A program made the position numbers and the translations under genes. The notes under the pieces are model-generated. The model was not told the origin of the DNA. It was given only the letters and a program-made list of their open reading frames with translations, and made no database searches. From an uncultured Lachnospiraceae bacterium (lineage in GTDB: Bacteria > Bacillota > Clostridia > Lachnospirales > Lachnospiraceae), in NCBI GenBank assembly GCA_946552115.1, contig CAMNRH010000012.1, positions 18,244 to 82,243 on the forward strand: a DNA stretch of 64,000 bases, read 5' to 3'. Of this stretch, positions 14,651 to 23,455 are shown one piece after another. Every line of letters starts with the position of its first letter. Positions within the stretch are counted from its first letter, which is position 1.

Positions 14651-16272
14651 TGCCGACATTTACAAGAAAAGTCCAAAAAATAGAAAGCCGTGCGGGTCTG
14701 TCTTCGGTTATCTCGACCGTGGAGCATCAGAAACGGCGGGTGGCGGCTTATGCCCGTGTATCCACCGACTCGGATGAGCAGCTGTCCAGCTACGAAGCGC
14801 AGGTGGACTTTTATACCAGGCACATCAAAAGCAACCCGGAATGGGAATTTGTAAACGTATATACGGACGAAGGCATCTCTGGCACAAATACCAAAAAACG
14901 CGAAGGTTTTAACCGGATGGTTGTGGATGCGCTGGATGGCAAAATTGACCTAATCCTTACTAAATCCATCAGTCGTTTCGCCCGCAATACCGTAGATACT
15001 CTGACAACCGTGCGTAAGCTGAAAGAGAAGAATGTAGAAGTATATTTTGAAAAAGAAAATATCTATACTCTGGACGCCAAGGGCGAGGTGATGATTACCA
15101 TTATGAGCAGCTTGGCGCAGGAAGAAAGCCGTTCCATCTCTGAGAATGTGACCTGGGGAAAACGCCGCAGCATGGAAGAAGGCAAATTTTCCCTTGCGTA
15201 TAAGTATTTCCTCGGCTACAAAAAAGGCGATGACGGAATCTTGGAGATTGTAGAGGAAGAGGCTCAAATTGTGCGCAAAATCTACCAGATGTTTCTGGAT
15301 GGTAAAACTGTACGCACAATTGCCGATTACCTTACCGGGCTGGGAATCCCGACGCCAAAGGGCAAGGAAAAATGGAGTGTTTCTACTATTATAAGTATCC
15401 TGACTAACGAAAAATACAAAGGCGACGCCCTGCTCCAGAAAACCTATACAGCGGATTTTTTGACTAAGAAAAGCAAGAAGAACCATGGCGAAGTGCCGCA
15501 GTACTATATCAAGGACTCTCATCCGGCAATTATAGACCCGGCCACCTTTGACTTGGTACAGCAAGAAATGGGACGGCGGCGCCCGAACCGACGGCAGTTA
15601 CATAAAAATAGCCCGTTCAATGCTAAAATCATCTGCGGGGAATGCGGCGGTTATTATGGGCGGAAAGTCTGGCATAGCAATTCCAAGCACCGCAAGCAGA
15701 TCTGGCGCTGTAACCGCAAATACGAAGCGGAAACGGTATGTGCCACTCCTAACATAGATGAACCCGTTTTGGAAGCAGCGTTTGTGGAAGCATTTAGCAA
15801 AGTGCTAAGTAATAAAGAACAACATATTGTCCGGCTAGAAAAAATGCTGCCAACACTGGCAGATACCAGCAGTTTAGAAAAACAGCTGGACGAAGCGCAG
15901 AATCGGCACGCAGATTTGATGGATTCCCTTCGCCGATACATGGAAGAGAATACCCGTCAAATCCAGAACCAGGAGGAATATAACCGCAGATTCTCAGAAC
16001 AGGACGCAGAATGTAAAAGAGCCGAGGAGCAAATCACGCAGTTAAAGGAAGAGATTTTGGCACAATCCGGCAAAAAGGAGCAGGTCAATCGCTGCCTTGA
16101 GGAACTGCACAAATGCGGAGATACCATAGAGGAATTCGACCTTAACCTTTGGAACACTATGATCGAATCCGTGACGGTATTTGCCGACAAAAGACTGGTA
16201 TTTCTGTTCCGTGACGAAACGAATGCCACCGTGCAGATACCAGAAAAACAAAAATTGACCAAAACAACATAA
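14650..16272 (+). CDS. Large serine recombinase 2
   Basis: This 540-residue serine recombinase starts at the ATG that overlaps the stop of recombinase 1 (TAATG) after AAAAGGAGG. The catalytic motif is AYARVSTDSD with Ser38. KSISRFARN and SSLAQEESRSISENV follow, then the recombinase domain (IVEEEAQIVRKIYQMF, DALLQKTY). A zinc ribbon (CGECGGYYGRK, then WRC) comes next, and a coiled coil of about 80 residues (~405-485). The length and coiled coil fit TndX/TnpX-type large serine integrases. It is the last rightward gene of the element; the right attachment site should be within the next ~1.5 kb. Two recombinases may be needed as a pair or may act separately in integration and excision. Confidence 0.95.
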   Translation: MPTFTRKVQKIESRAGLSSVISTVEHQKRRVAAYARVSTDSDEQLSSYEAQVDFYTRHIKSNPEWEFVNVYTDEGISGTNTKKREGFNRMVVDALDGKIDLILTKSISRFARNTVDTLTTVRKLKEKNVEVYFEKENIYTLDAKGEVMITIMSSLAQEESRSISENVTWGKRRSMEEGKFSLAYKYFLGYKKGDDGILEIVEEEAQIVRKIYQMFLDGKTVRTIADYLTGLGIPTPKGKEKWSVSTIISILTNEKYKGDALLQKTYTADFLTKKSKKNHGEVPQYYIKDSHPAIIDPATFDLVQQEMGRRRPNRRQLHKNSPFNAKIICGECGGYYGRKVWHSNSKHRKQIWRCNRKYEAETVCATPNIDEPVLEAAFVEAFSKVLSNKEQHIVRLEKMLPTLADTSSLEKQLDEAQNRHADLMDSLRRYMEENTRQIQNQEEYNRRFSEQDAECKRAEEQITQLKEEILAQSGKKEQVNRCLEELHKCGDTIEEFDLNLWNTMIESVTVFADKRLVFLFRDETNATVQIPEKQKLTKTT

Positions 16273-16321
16273 CAGTACTTTAATAATGCGCAGTTTAGCT
16301 GTGAGCAACTTAGTAAATATA

Positions 16322-16348
16322 AAGCCTGCGGAGGAATCCGTAGGCTTT
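16322..16348 (+). terminator. Intrinsic terminator after the recombinases
   Basis: AGCCTGCGGA pairs with ATCCGTAGGCT (one G-U pair) around a short loop, followed by TTTTGTACTTTTT. It lies about 50 nt after the stop of recombinase 2 and before the convergent gene at 16370, so it is a good terminator for the rightward unit. Confidence 0.8.
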
Positions 16349-16369
16349 TGTACTTTTTATCTATGCTAT

Positions 16370-16699
16370 CTATACATCTTCATACTTAAATAGAGCAAAC
16401 ATATACGTAAAACTATCTAAATTTTTTACAAAAATTCTGTAATCGTTTTTGTGGTCTATAGGATAAATCCAATTTAAAACAATAAGCGCTTGTTCTTGGT
16501 AAAGAATTCGTGCTTCAATTGATTTATCATCCTGCATATAATCACGGCAAAGCAGCCCATATTTGTTACCTATCTTATCTATTAATTTATACAGAAAAGC
16601 ATCTGGCTCAATTTGCGTAGATGATTCCAAATATAGTTTGCATGCTATTGCAAAGAGTGTAATAATTTGCTCGATCTCTATCTTTTCTAAGAATCTCAT
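16370..16699 (-). CDS. Hypothetical protein, possible immunity partner
   Basis: This 109-residue, helical, mildly acidic protein belongs to no family I recognise. It lies 52 bp downstream of the gene at 16752-17564 on the same strand, in AT-rich DNA (about two-thirds A+T by eye) unlike both flanks. A small acidic protein placed right after a coiled-coil protein with a compact C-terminal domain is the usual layout of an effector and its immunity gene. The ribosome site is weak. The immunity role is inferred from order and size only. Confidence 0.55.
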   Translation of the reverse strand: MRFLEKIEIEQIITLFAIACKLYLESSTQIEPDAFLYKLIDKIGNKYGLLCRDYMQDDKSIEARILYQEQALIVLNWIYPIDHKNDYRIFVKNLDSFTYMFALFKYEDV

Positions 16700-16751
16700 A
16701 TTTCTATTTTACCAGAATAGAAATATCGTTAAACCAATATTTTATTATAGT

Positions 16752-17564
16752 CTAAAGGTTATTAATTTGCTCCTCTTTGTCATCTTGATATATTGTTATT
16801 CCATTTTCGCGCCAAAATTGTAACTTGTCTTTTGTGATATTAATATGGTTATGTCCAGGTCCATCAGGCACTCCTTTTCCACCATAAAAAATTTGAACTT
16901 GATTTGAATTGCCGGCGTCGCTAACCTTAATAATTGCAGGAGCACCATCAAAAGTTCCATCATATGTTCCGTTTTTAAGAGGTGTAACACTTTCGCCATA
17001 TTGTTTATAGTTCTTATAAAGTGTTTGCTTCTGTTTGAAATCTTTATGTAACAACTCAAAGCTGTCCCTCAATTGCTTCGCAATTTTTAATGCCTCAAGA
17101 ATATCACCTGGGGGATTAGATTTAGCTACGATAGCTAAATCTAATCCCAATAATTTATTAATATCGTTAGAAAGTTCATGTTCTTTCGCAAATTCTTTTG
17201 CTTCGTCTCTTCTTTTACAGCAATCTTGCACCGCTTTATTGAACATATGAAGTTTCTCCTCATGCTCATGTCCTTCCTCGGAAAGCGCCTTCGCTAATGC
17301 GCCATCACCTTCAGAAAATGCTTCTTGAGATGCCTCAAAGCATTCAACCATTTCAGCGTACTTCTCATCAGCATGTTTTTTATGGATTTTGATGCTCATA
17401 CAAGCAATTTTATAACTATGCCAGAGTCTATCATTGTATGCGTCTACTAAAGAAATGACCTTTTCATAAACATTTTGTTTGTCTTGCCAAACCTGTTGTT
17501 TTTTGTTGTACGCTGAATCCATGTCATGTTTTAATTTTGCTAATTTTTGTTTATTAACCGCCAT
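16752..17564 (-). CDS. Coiled-coil protein with toxin-like C-terminal domain
   Basis: This 270-residue protein has a long alpha-helical, Lys/Glu-rich N-terminal part (about 1-195) resembling effector delivery domains. A compact ~70-residue C-terminal domain follows, with glycine-rich strands (NGTYDGTFDGAPAIIKVSD, then QIFYGGKGVPDGPGHNHINI). The conserved-looking GGKGxPDGPGHxH motif could place His residues in an active site. There is no signal peptide. I do not recognise a named family. The order of helical leader, small C-terminal domain and small downstream gene suggests a polymorphic toxin and immunity pair, possibly cargo of the element. It could also be a non-toxic structural protein. 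Confidence 0.55.
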   Translation of the reverse strand: MAVNKQKLAKLKHDMDSAYNKKQQVWQDKQNVYEKVISLVDAYNDRLWHSYKIACMSIKIHKKHADEKYAEMVECFEASQEAFSEGDGALAKALSEEGHEHEEKLHMFNKAVQDCCKRRDEAKEFAKEHELSNDINKLLGLDLAIVAKSNPPGDILEALKIAKQLRDSFELLHKDFKQKQTLYKNYKQYGESVTPLKNGTYDGTFDGAPAIIKVSDAGNSNQVQIFYGGKGVPDGPGHNHINITKDKLQFWRENGITIYQDDKEEQINNL

Positions 17565-17598
17565 TCATATCACCATCTTTTGAGAAAAAACAAACTAA

Positions 17599-17619
17599 AC
17601 GATACAATTGTTATATCGT
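17599..17619. promoter_or_regulatory. Palindrome upstream of the effector-like gene
   Basis: ACGATA (17599-17604) and TATCGT (17614-17619) are inverted around CAATTGTTA. The site lies 35-55 bp upstream of the leftward start at 17564, where an operator would be expected. The protein that binds is unknown. Confidence 0.35.
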
Positions 17620-17710
17620 CAGCTTATTGTGGTATCGATAGATTTATCCGAAAAATTCTCGAACAAATCTAATGATTTCACCGTCCATAATAGCTCAAAC
17701 AGTTTTTACT

Positions 17711-17766
17711 GGTGCAAAACGGTGCATAAGATTGAATAGTATATAAACCGTGTAGAATGTGGTGCA
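17711..17766 (+). repeat. Phased GGTGCA copies near the iorB junction
   Basis: GGTGCA occurs at 17711, 17721 and 17761, with spacings of 10 and 40 bp, on one helical face. They lie directly before the point where iorB homology begins (about 17779). They may be recombinase-binding sites at the end of the inserted DNA or a chance pattern. Nothing else is recognised between 17620 and 17778. Confidence 0.3.
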
Positions 17767-17778
17767 ATGGATTTATAG

Positions 17779-18012
17779 TGTATCATCCGTGACGTCTACA
17801 CACAGGTAGAAAATCTTCTTGTCATTGACACGGAGAAAGCATGTAAAGAGCTCGGCTCCTCAAGAGTACTGAATCTTCTTCTTTTAGGGGCCGCCGTTCA
17901 TACCGGTGCGCTGGGCCTTTCGGAAGAGGATATTACAGAGGCCGTTCGGGAGCGGATTCCCGAAAAATATCACGAATTAAATTTTCGTGCGTTAGAATAT
18001 ACAAGGCATTAA
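17779..18012 (+). pseudogene. iorB: 3' remnant of indolepyruvate:ferredoxin oxidoreductase beta subunit
   Basis: A frame open from just after an in-frame TAG (17776-17778) to a TAA at 18010-18012 encodes ~77 residues that match the C-terminus of IorB: VIDTEKACKELGSSRVLNLL, then LGAAVHTGALGLSEEDI, ending YHELNFRALEYTRH. A full IorB has about 190 residues, so roughly the first 60% is missing and no start or ribosome site precedes the fragment. IorAB oxidises aryl-pyruvates to aryl-acetyl-CoA. The next gene, paaK, is the usual neighbour. The lost 5' part is replaced by the AT-rich island and the mobile element, so insertion or deletion at this locus is the simplest reading. Confidence 0.85.
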
Positions 18013-18039
18013 AAGATCTAAGAAAGGATGACACGTCAT

Positions 18040-19275
18040 ATGCAGATATCAGATTTACAAATCAGTCAGGTAAATAAACAAATACAGTCGCTGAGAGATG
18101 CCGGAAGCTTTTACGGGAAAAAACTAAAGGAAGCAGGTATTCAAAGGATTGCTTCATCCAATGATTTTGAAAATCTTCCGTTTTCCGAAAAGAATGATTT
18201 ACGGGAGGCCTATCCTCTCGGACTCATGACCGCACCGGAGAAAAACATTGTACGGATTCATTCCTCCTCGGGAACTACCGGGCTTCCGGTTATTATCCCG
18301 TATACCGCTAAGGATGTGGACGATTGGGCGATTATGTTTGCCCGCTGCTACGAGACGGCCGGCATCACAAATACGGACCGCATTCAGATTACCCCGGGAT
18401 ACGGCCTGTGGACCGCCGGAATCGGTTTTCAAAGCGGAGCCGAAAAGCTGGGAGCTATGGTTATCCCTATGGGACCCGGCAATACCGACAAACAGCTCCA
18501 GATGATGATGGACATGAAGAGCACGGTCATCTGCGCAACCTCCTCCTACGCGCTGCTTCTCGCAGAGGAAATTGAAAAACGGGGAATCAAAGAAAAGATT
18601 CACCTGAAAAAGGGAGTCATCGGCTCGGAGCGCTGGGGCGATAAGATGCGTCAGCGTATTAAAAACGAACTGGGCATCGAACTTTATGACATTTACGGAC
18701 TGACAGAAATCTATGGTCCGGGTATCGGCATCAATTGTAAATACGATACGGGAATGCATTACTGGGATGATTATCTTTACATTGAAATTATCGACCCTGT
18801 AACGAAAAAACCCGTTCCCGACGGAGAATTGGGAGAAATTGTTATTACAACTCTTGTGAAAGAGGGAGCCCCTCTTATCCGCTACCGAACCCACGACCTG
18901 TCCCGCATTGTCCCCGGGGAATGTCCGTGCGGGAGCCGATTCCCCCGTCTGGATACGATTATGGGCAGAACTGACGATATGATAAAAATTAAAGGTGTAA
19001 ACGTATTTCCAAGCCAGATTGAAGAAATACTCCGCGGCTTCCCGGAGGTATCCAGCGAATACCAAATCCGCATCTCACACCTGGACGGACGCGACACGAT
19101 GCGTCTCTATGTAGAAACAAACGGAAGCGTTGACTTCCTCGAGCTTGGCAGGCGCATTGCCGGAACCGTAAAAAGTCAGATTGGCTTTACCCCGCTCGTA
19201 AAAGTGGTAGAGCTCGGGCTTCTTCCAAGGAGCGAGAAGAAATCAAAACGGGTTATTGACGAAAGATATCATTAA
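18040..19275 (+). CDS. paaK: Phenylacetate-CoA ligase family enzyme
   Basis: This 411-residue adenylate-forming enzyme has the AMP-binding P-loop SSSGTTGLP (75-83), YGLTE (219-223), the RYRTHDL core, and a zinc-like Cys pair in GECPCGSRFPRL. The C-terminal domain begins near GRTDDMIKIKGVNVFPSQIE. It converts aryl acids such as phenylacetate or indoleacetate to their CoA thioesters. The ATG at 18040 is preferred over the one at 18028, which overlaps the AAAGGATG ribosome site. Next to iorB it would act in the aryl-acid arm of aromatic amino acid metabolism. With iorB broken, this gene may now be orphaned or read from an element promoter. Confidence 0.9.
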   Translation: MQISDLQISQVNKQIQSLRDAGSFYGKKLKEAGIQRIASSNDFENLPFSEKNDLREAYPLGLMTAPEKNIVRIHSSSGTTGLPVIIPYTAKDVDDWAIMFARCYETAGITNTDRIQITPGYGLWTAGIGFQSGAEKLGAMVIPMGPGNTDKQLQMMMDMKSTVICATSSYALLLAEEIEKRGIKEKIHLKKGVIGSERWGDKMRQRIKNELGIELYDIYGLTEIYGPGIGINCKYDTGMHYWDDYLYIEIIDPVTKKPVPDGELGEIVITTLVKEGAPLIRYRTHDLSRIVPGECPCGSRFPRLDTIMGRTDDMIKIKGVNVFPSQIEEILRGFPEVSSEYQIRISHLDGRDTMRLYVETNGSVDFLELGRRIAGTVKSQIGFTPLVKVVELGLLPRSEKKSKRVIDERYH

Positions 19276-19282
19276 ATTGAAC

Positions 19283-19318
19283 CGGGGACGGGGTTTTTCT
19301 AAAAAAACCCCGTCCCCG
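19283..19318. terminator. GGGGACGGGG palindrome, likely bidirectional terminator
   Basis: CGGGGACGGGGTTTTT (19283-19298) pairs perfectly with AAAAACCCCGTCCCCG (19303-19318) over loop CTAA. It separates the convergent paaK and MATE genes and ends both. A second copy of the GGGACGGGG core occurs at 61359-61390, so this is also a dispersed repeat. A further GTCCCC box follows at about 19323. Confidence 0.8.
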
Positions 19319-19330
19319 ATTCGTCCCCAA

Positions 19331-20692
19331 TTACGTATTCTTAAATATTCGCTCCATTTTTCTGATAACAGCGAAATAACTGATAACAAGTATCACTGTT
19401 GCCCCCGTCCACGCCATGATTTCCGCATAGAATATACCTCTCTCCCCGATAAGCATCGGGAGGAAAATTGCCGTCACCGCCCGCATAACAAACTCGGCAA
19501 TTCCGGAGATAAGAGGCAAAACCGTATTGCCCATGCCCTGAATCGCAGAACGGGTAATGTGCAGCGTATACAAAATCGGAAGGCATAGACTCATAATCGC
19601 CAGATAATAATATGCAATCTGAAGTGTCTGCCGGAATTCCTCCTCCGTTCCCGAAATAAACCAGCTAAGAATATTTTTACCGGAAAAGAGCATAACAAAA
19701 GCTATCATCAATGACGTAAAAAATGCAATTGCAAGCGCCACTCTGACGCCTTTTCGTATACGCTCTGTCTTTCCGGCACCCAGATTCTGCCCCGCATAGG
19801 TCACCATAGAATAGCCGTAGGACGTAGCCGCAACCTCCAACACGCCGTAAAGCTTATTTGTCGCCGTAAATCCGGCGATAAAAATCACGCCAAAGCTATT
19901 TACTACAAACTGTACAATCATCCCGCCGACAGATATAATCGCATTCTGAAATGCCATCGGGAAGCCAAGCATCAGCAGACGGAATGAAAACCGTCTGTCC
20001 TGAAGTCGAAAATCCTGACCTGTAAGCCCTAAAAGCTCTATCCGCCGGATATAATATATACAATATAAGCTGGAAATCAGCTGGGCAATTAACGTAGCAA
20101 TTGCAGCTCCGGCAATTCCCCACCCAAAAGCCAGAACAAAAAGAAAATCCAGAATAATATTCGTGACAGCCGCCACAATCATCGCATGGAGAGGGGTTTT
20201 TCCATCCCCCAGCGCGCGAAGAACGGAAGCAAGCAGGTTGTATGCCATCACGATCGGAACACCCAGATACATAATCCGAAGATATAAAAGTGTATGATCC
20301 AGTATTTCCGGCGGCGTTTTCAGAAAATTCAAAACCGGATGCGCCAAAAGCTGTCCGGCAGCAAGCAGCATAACAGAAGAGACAAGGGAAAGAACCGCCG
20401 AATTTCCAACAGACTTACGCAGACAGTCATACCTGCCCGCGCCGAACTCCTGCGCCATCATAATCCCAAAACCCTGCGTAAGCCCCTGGATAATGCCGAG
20501 CATCATCCAGTTCAGCCAGTCCGCCGCCCCAAGGGCCGCAAGCGCGCTAACGCCAAGCGCTTTCCCCACTACCATCGTGTCTACAACCGTATAGAGCTGT
20601 TGAAACACATTTCCCGCCATTAATGGCAGAGCGAAAGAAAAAATCAGGGCAGCGGGCTTTCCCTCTGTCATATTTTTGATATGTGACGCCAT
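19331..20692 (-). CDS. MATE family efflux transporter
   Basis: This 453-residue protein has about 12 membrane helices, the two-fold MATE layout, and the early GNVFQQLYTVVDTMVVGKALG segment typical of the family. The second half begins near FPMAFQNAIISVGGMIVQFVVN. Family members export drugs or metabolites in exchange for Na+ or H+. The substrate is unknown. It is expressed alone and converges with paaK at the palindrome at 19283-19318. It lies downstream of the pyr genes but is separated by 62 bp, so co-transcription from upstream is possible. Confidence 0.93.
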   Translation of the reverse strand: MASHIKNMTEGKPAALIFSFALPLMAGNVFQQLYTVVDTMVVGKALGVSALAALGAADWLNWMMLGIIQGLTQGFGIMMAQEFGAGRYDCLRKSVGNSAVLSLVSSVMLLAAGQLLAHPVLNFLKTPPEILDHTLLYLRIMYLGVPIVMAYNLLASVLRALGDGKTPLHAMIVAAVTNIILDFLFVLAFGWGIAGAAIATLIAQLISSLYCIYYIRRIELLGLTGQDFRLQDRRFSFRLLMLGFPMAFQNAIISVGGMIVQFVVNSFGVIFIAGFTATNKLYGVLEVAATSYGYSMVTYAGQNLGAGKTERIRKGVRVALAIAFFTSLMIAFVMLFSGKNILSWFISGTEEEFRQTLQIAYYYLAIMSLCLPILYTLHITRSAIQGMGNTVLPLISGIAEFVMRAVTAIFLPMLIGERGIFYAEIMAWTGATVILVISYFAVIRKMERIFKNT

Positions 20693-20754
20693 AATTTCAC
20701 CTCAATCATCGGATTTTACGGTAATCTTTGCCGTTCCGGCCTTTCCTCTCTCTT

Positions 20755-21663
20755 TCACTCCACAATTCCAACCATATCTGTAACTTTCTTAAATCCGTTC
20801 TTCTCCATATACCGACCGATGCCCTCTGCAATTTCCATGGTAACGCCCGGGTTGTGGAAATTCGCAGTCCCTACGGACACTGCGCTCGCCCCGGCAAGGA
20901 GCATCTCTATCGCGTCTCTTGCATTGAAAATCCCGCCCATCCCGATTACCGGAACCTTAACTGCATGCGCCGCCTCGTAAACCATACGGACGGCAATCGG
21001 ATGAATCGCCGGCCCGGACACCCCTCCGGTCTTATTGGACAGAACAAATGCTTTTTTATCAATATCAATCTTCATGCCCGTCAGCGTGTTAATTAATGAC
21101 ACCGCGTCGGCTCCTCCGGCCTCGACGGCTTTCGCCATATCCGGAATACTTGTAACATTCGGGCTTAATTTCATAATCACCGGCTGCTTCGCATATTTTT
21201 TCACTGCCTTTGTAATCGCCTCCGCCGCTTTCGGATCCTGGCCGAACGCAATACCGCCCTCCTTCACATTCGGGCAGGAAATGTTAATCTCCAGCATATC
21301 CACCGGCTCCTCTGAAAGCCGCTCTGCCACCGCACAGTAATCCTCCGGGGACTTTCCGCACACGTTAACGATAATTTTCGTATCATACCGCTTCAGGAAA
21401 GGAATATCTCTCTCGCAGAACAGTTCAATCCCCGGATTTTGAAGCCCTACGGCGTTCATCATGCCCCCGTAGGTCTCTGCTACTCTGGGCGTTTTATTTC
21501 CAGGCCACGGAACATTTGCGACACCCTTTGTCGTCACTGCGCCAAGCCTGTTTAAATCTACAAATTCCGCATACTCCGCACCGGAGCCAAATGTTCCTGA
21601 GGCCACCGTCACCGGGTTTTTCCAATCAACCCCCGCTATATTCACACGCATATCCGCACTCAT
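20755..21663 (-). CDS. pyrD: Dihydroorotate dehydrogenase, type 1B catalytic subunit
   Basis: This 302-residue FMN enzyme oxidises dihydroorotate to orotate in pyrimidine synthesis. The active-site cysteine of the type 1B class is Cys130 in INISCPNVKEGG, and the FMN-binding end has PVIGMGGIFNARDAIEML and SVGTANFHNPG. It starts 1 bp from the pyrK stop, so the two are coupled and form the PyrDK complex that passes electrons to NAD+. It is the last gene of the pyrC-F-K-D run. Confidence 0.97.
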   Translation of the reverse strand: MSADMRVNIAGVDWKNPVTVASGTFGSGAEYAEFVDLNRLGAVTTKGVANVPWPGNKTPRVAETYGGMMNAVGLQNPGIELFCERDIPFLKRYDTKIIVNVCGKSPEDYCAVAERLSEEPVDMLEINISCPNVKEGGIAFGQDPKAAEAITKAVKKYAKQPVIMKLSPNVTSIPDMAKAVEAGGADAVSLINTLTGMKIDIDKKAFVLSNKTGGVSGPAIHPIAVRMVYEAAHAVKVPVIGMGGIFNARDAIEMLLAGASAVSVGTANFHNPGVTMEIAEGIGRYMEKNGFKKVTDMVGIVE

Positions 21664-22454
21664 CAGATTTCCACCTCCGTAGACAAAAATACCGGCCCGT
21701 CCTTACAGATGCGTTTATTATGTACATTACTATGGGCATCCTTATCTTTCGACTGGCATACGCATCCCAGACATGCTCCGATTCCGCATGCCATCCGTTC
21801 CTCTAAAGAGAGATAGCATTCTATTTTATTTTCTTCCGCGTATTTTTTAACCGCGCGCAGCATCGGGGTCGGTCCGCAGGCAAAAATAATATCCGCTTCA
21901 AGAGATTTTTCCCGAATGACGTCCATCACATTGCCTTCTACCCCTTCGCTTCCATCCTCTGTCGCCACATAGGTCTCTCCGCTTTTTTCAAATTCCTCCC
22001 GCAAAAAGGTCTGTGCGTCGCGGTATCCGACAATGATCTGCGTCTTTTCACATTGCGTCTGCCTTGCAAGCTCAAGAATCGGCGGCACTCCGATACCGCC
22101 GCCTATCAGGAACGCCCGTTTCCCTTTTGCCCTTTCACAGGGAAAGCCATTGCCAAGCGGTCCGAGAATAAAAAGCCTGTCCCCCTCCTTCATATGCGAA
22201 AACTGCTCTGTTCCCGTGTTCTCACCGGTTACCCGGTAAACTACGCGTAAGGATTTCTTTTCTTTATCAATCTCACAAATACTAATGGGCCGCGGCAGCA
22301 GCTTACTGCTGTCATTTGTATACATGGACAAAAACTGCCCCGGCCTTGCGAACAGAGCAGCCTCTGCCTTAAGCCACATGCTGTAGACAGCATCCGCCAG
22401 CTTTTCCTGTGAAACAATGATTGCCGCTTCTTTTTTTCTATTATTATCTGTCAT
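21663..22454 (-). CDS. pyrK: Dihydroorotate dehydrogenase electron-transfer subunit
   Basis: This 263-residue protein has a ferredoxin-reductase-like fold: an FAD-binding RPISICEID region (about 56-64), an NAD-binding GGGIGVPP region, and a C-terminal 2Fe-2S ligand set (ACGIGACLGCVC, then a distant Cys in KRICKDGP). It passes electrons from PyrD to NAD+. Its stop overlaps the pyrD start. It follows pyrF with a short 26 bp gap. Confidence 0.96.
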   Translation of the reverse strand: MTDNNRKKEAAIIVSQEKLADAVYSMWLKAEAALFARPGQFLSMYTNDSSKLLPRPISICEIDKEKKSLRVVYRVTGENTGTEQFSHMKEGDRLFILGPLGNGFPCERAKGKRAFLIGGGIGVPPILELARQTQCEKTQIIVGYRDAQTFLREEFEKSGETYVATEDGSEGVEGNVMDVIREKSLEADIIFACGPTPMLRAVKKYAEENKIECYLSLEERMACGIGACLGCVCQSKDKDAHSNVHNKRICKDGPVFLSTEVEI

Positions 22455-22480
22455 ATTCTTCTCCTGCTCTTGTATACCGC

Positions 22481-23407
22481 CTAACGGTTCTCCAATGCGC
22501 CTCTGATATCCGAAACCATATCCTTTACCGCCTCTCTGGAAGCGTCGCCGAAATTTTCCGCCCCAAACCCGGCGTATTTCTCCTGCTTATAGGCAGCGAT
22601 AATTCCGCGCGAGGAATTTACAATCGCTCCCAGGCCATTTTCATCAAAGAAATGTACTAAATCTTTGCCTTTTCCTCCCTGGGCACCGTATCCCGGTACA
22701 AGGATATATGCCTTCGGCATAATTTTTCGAAGCGCCTTTCCCATCTCCGGATAGGTCGCGCCGACAACCGCGCCTACATAGCTGTACGCATTGCCCATAG
22801 CCTCCTCTCCCCACGCGGCAACCTTCTCACCGACCAGCTCATAAAGGGGCCTTCCGTCAATCAAGCGATCCTGAAATTCCCCGCTTGACGGATTGGAGGT
22901 CTTCACAAGAACAAACATCCCTTTCTTTTCCTCCTTACAAACCTTAAGAAAGGGATGAATACCGTCGGAGCCCAGATAAGGATTCACCGTTATAAAATCT
23001 TCTCCGAAAGGCACATATGTCTTGCTCCCCACCTGAACTTTCCCAATATGGCCCGCCGCATAGGCCGCAGAGGTAGAACCGATGTCTCCTCTCTTAATAT
23101 CGCCAATCACAACCAGACCCTTTTCTTTACAGTAATCTACCGTCCTTTTAAATGCCTCAAGTCCGGGAATCCCAAACTGCTCGTACATAGCCGCCTGAGG
23201 CTTTACAGCCGGAATCAAATCAAACGTTTTGTCCACAATCTCCTTATTAAACTGCCAGATTGCCTCTGCGGCTCCCTCCAGCGTCTCGCCGAATTCCTCA
23301 TACGCCCTTTTCCGAACCTGCTTCGGCACATAATCCAGCATAGGATCCAGTCCCACAACGACCGGCGCCCCTGTCTCCTTAATTTTTTCTACTAAACGGT
23401 TAATCAT
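22481..23407 (-). CDS. pyrF: Orotidine 5'-phosphate decarboxylase, type 2
   Basis: This 308-residue enzyme makes UMP from OMP. Its length and the KRGDIG signature (105-110, GDIKRGDIGSTSAAYA) place it in the longer type 2 subfamily rather than the ~240-residue type 1. A phosphate-binding PGYGAQGGKG loop lies near 235-245. It sits between pyrC and pyrK in one leftward run. Confidence 0.95.
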   Translation of the reverse strand: MINRLVEKIKETGAPVVVGLDPMLDYVPKQVRKRAYEEFGETLEGAAEAIWQFNKEIVDKTFDLIPAVKPQAAMYEQFGIPGLEAFKRTVDYCKEKGLVVIGDIKRGDIGSTSAAYAAGHIGKVQVGSKTYVPFGEDFITVNPYLGSDGIHPFLKVCKEEKKGMFVLVKTSNPSSGEFQDRLIDGRPLYELVGEKVAAWGEEAMGNAYSYVGAVVGATYPEMGKALRKIMPKAYILVPGYGAQGGKGKDLVHFFDENGLGAIVNSSRGIIAAYKQEKYAGFGAENFGDASREAVKDMVSDIRGALENR

Positions 23408-23455
23408 ATTTCTTTTCCTCCATCTTCTTCCTCCTGCCGGACAAACCCTGCCCGT

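Noticed and set aside
1..16350. Relaxase, VirB4 and mating-pore genes
   Set aside because: Searched for by motif in all frames; none is seen, so the element cannot be called a complete conjugative element from this window.
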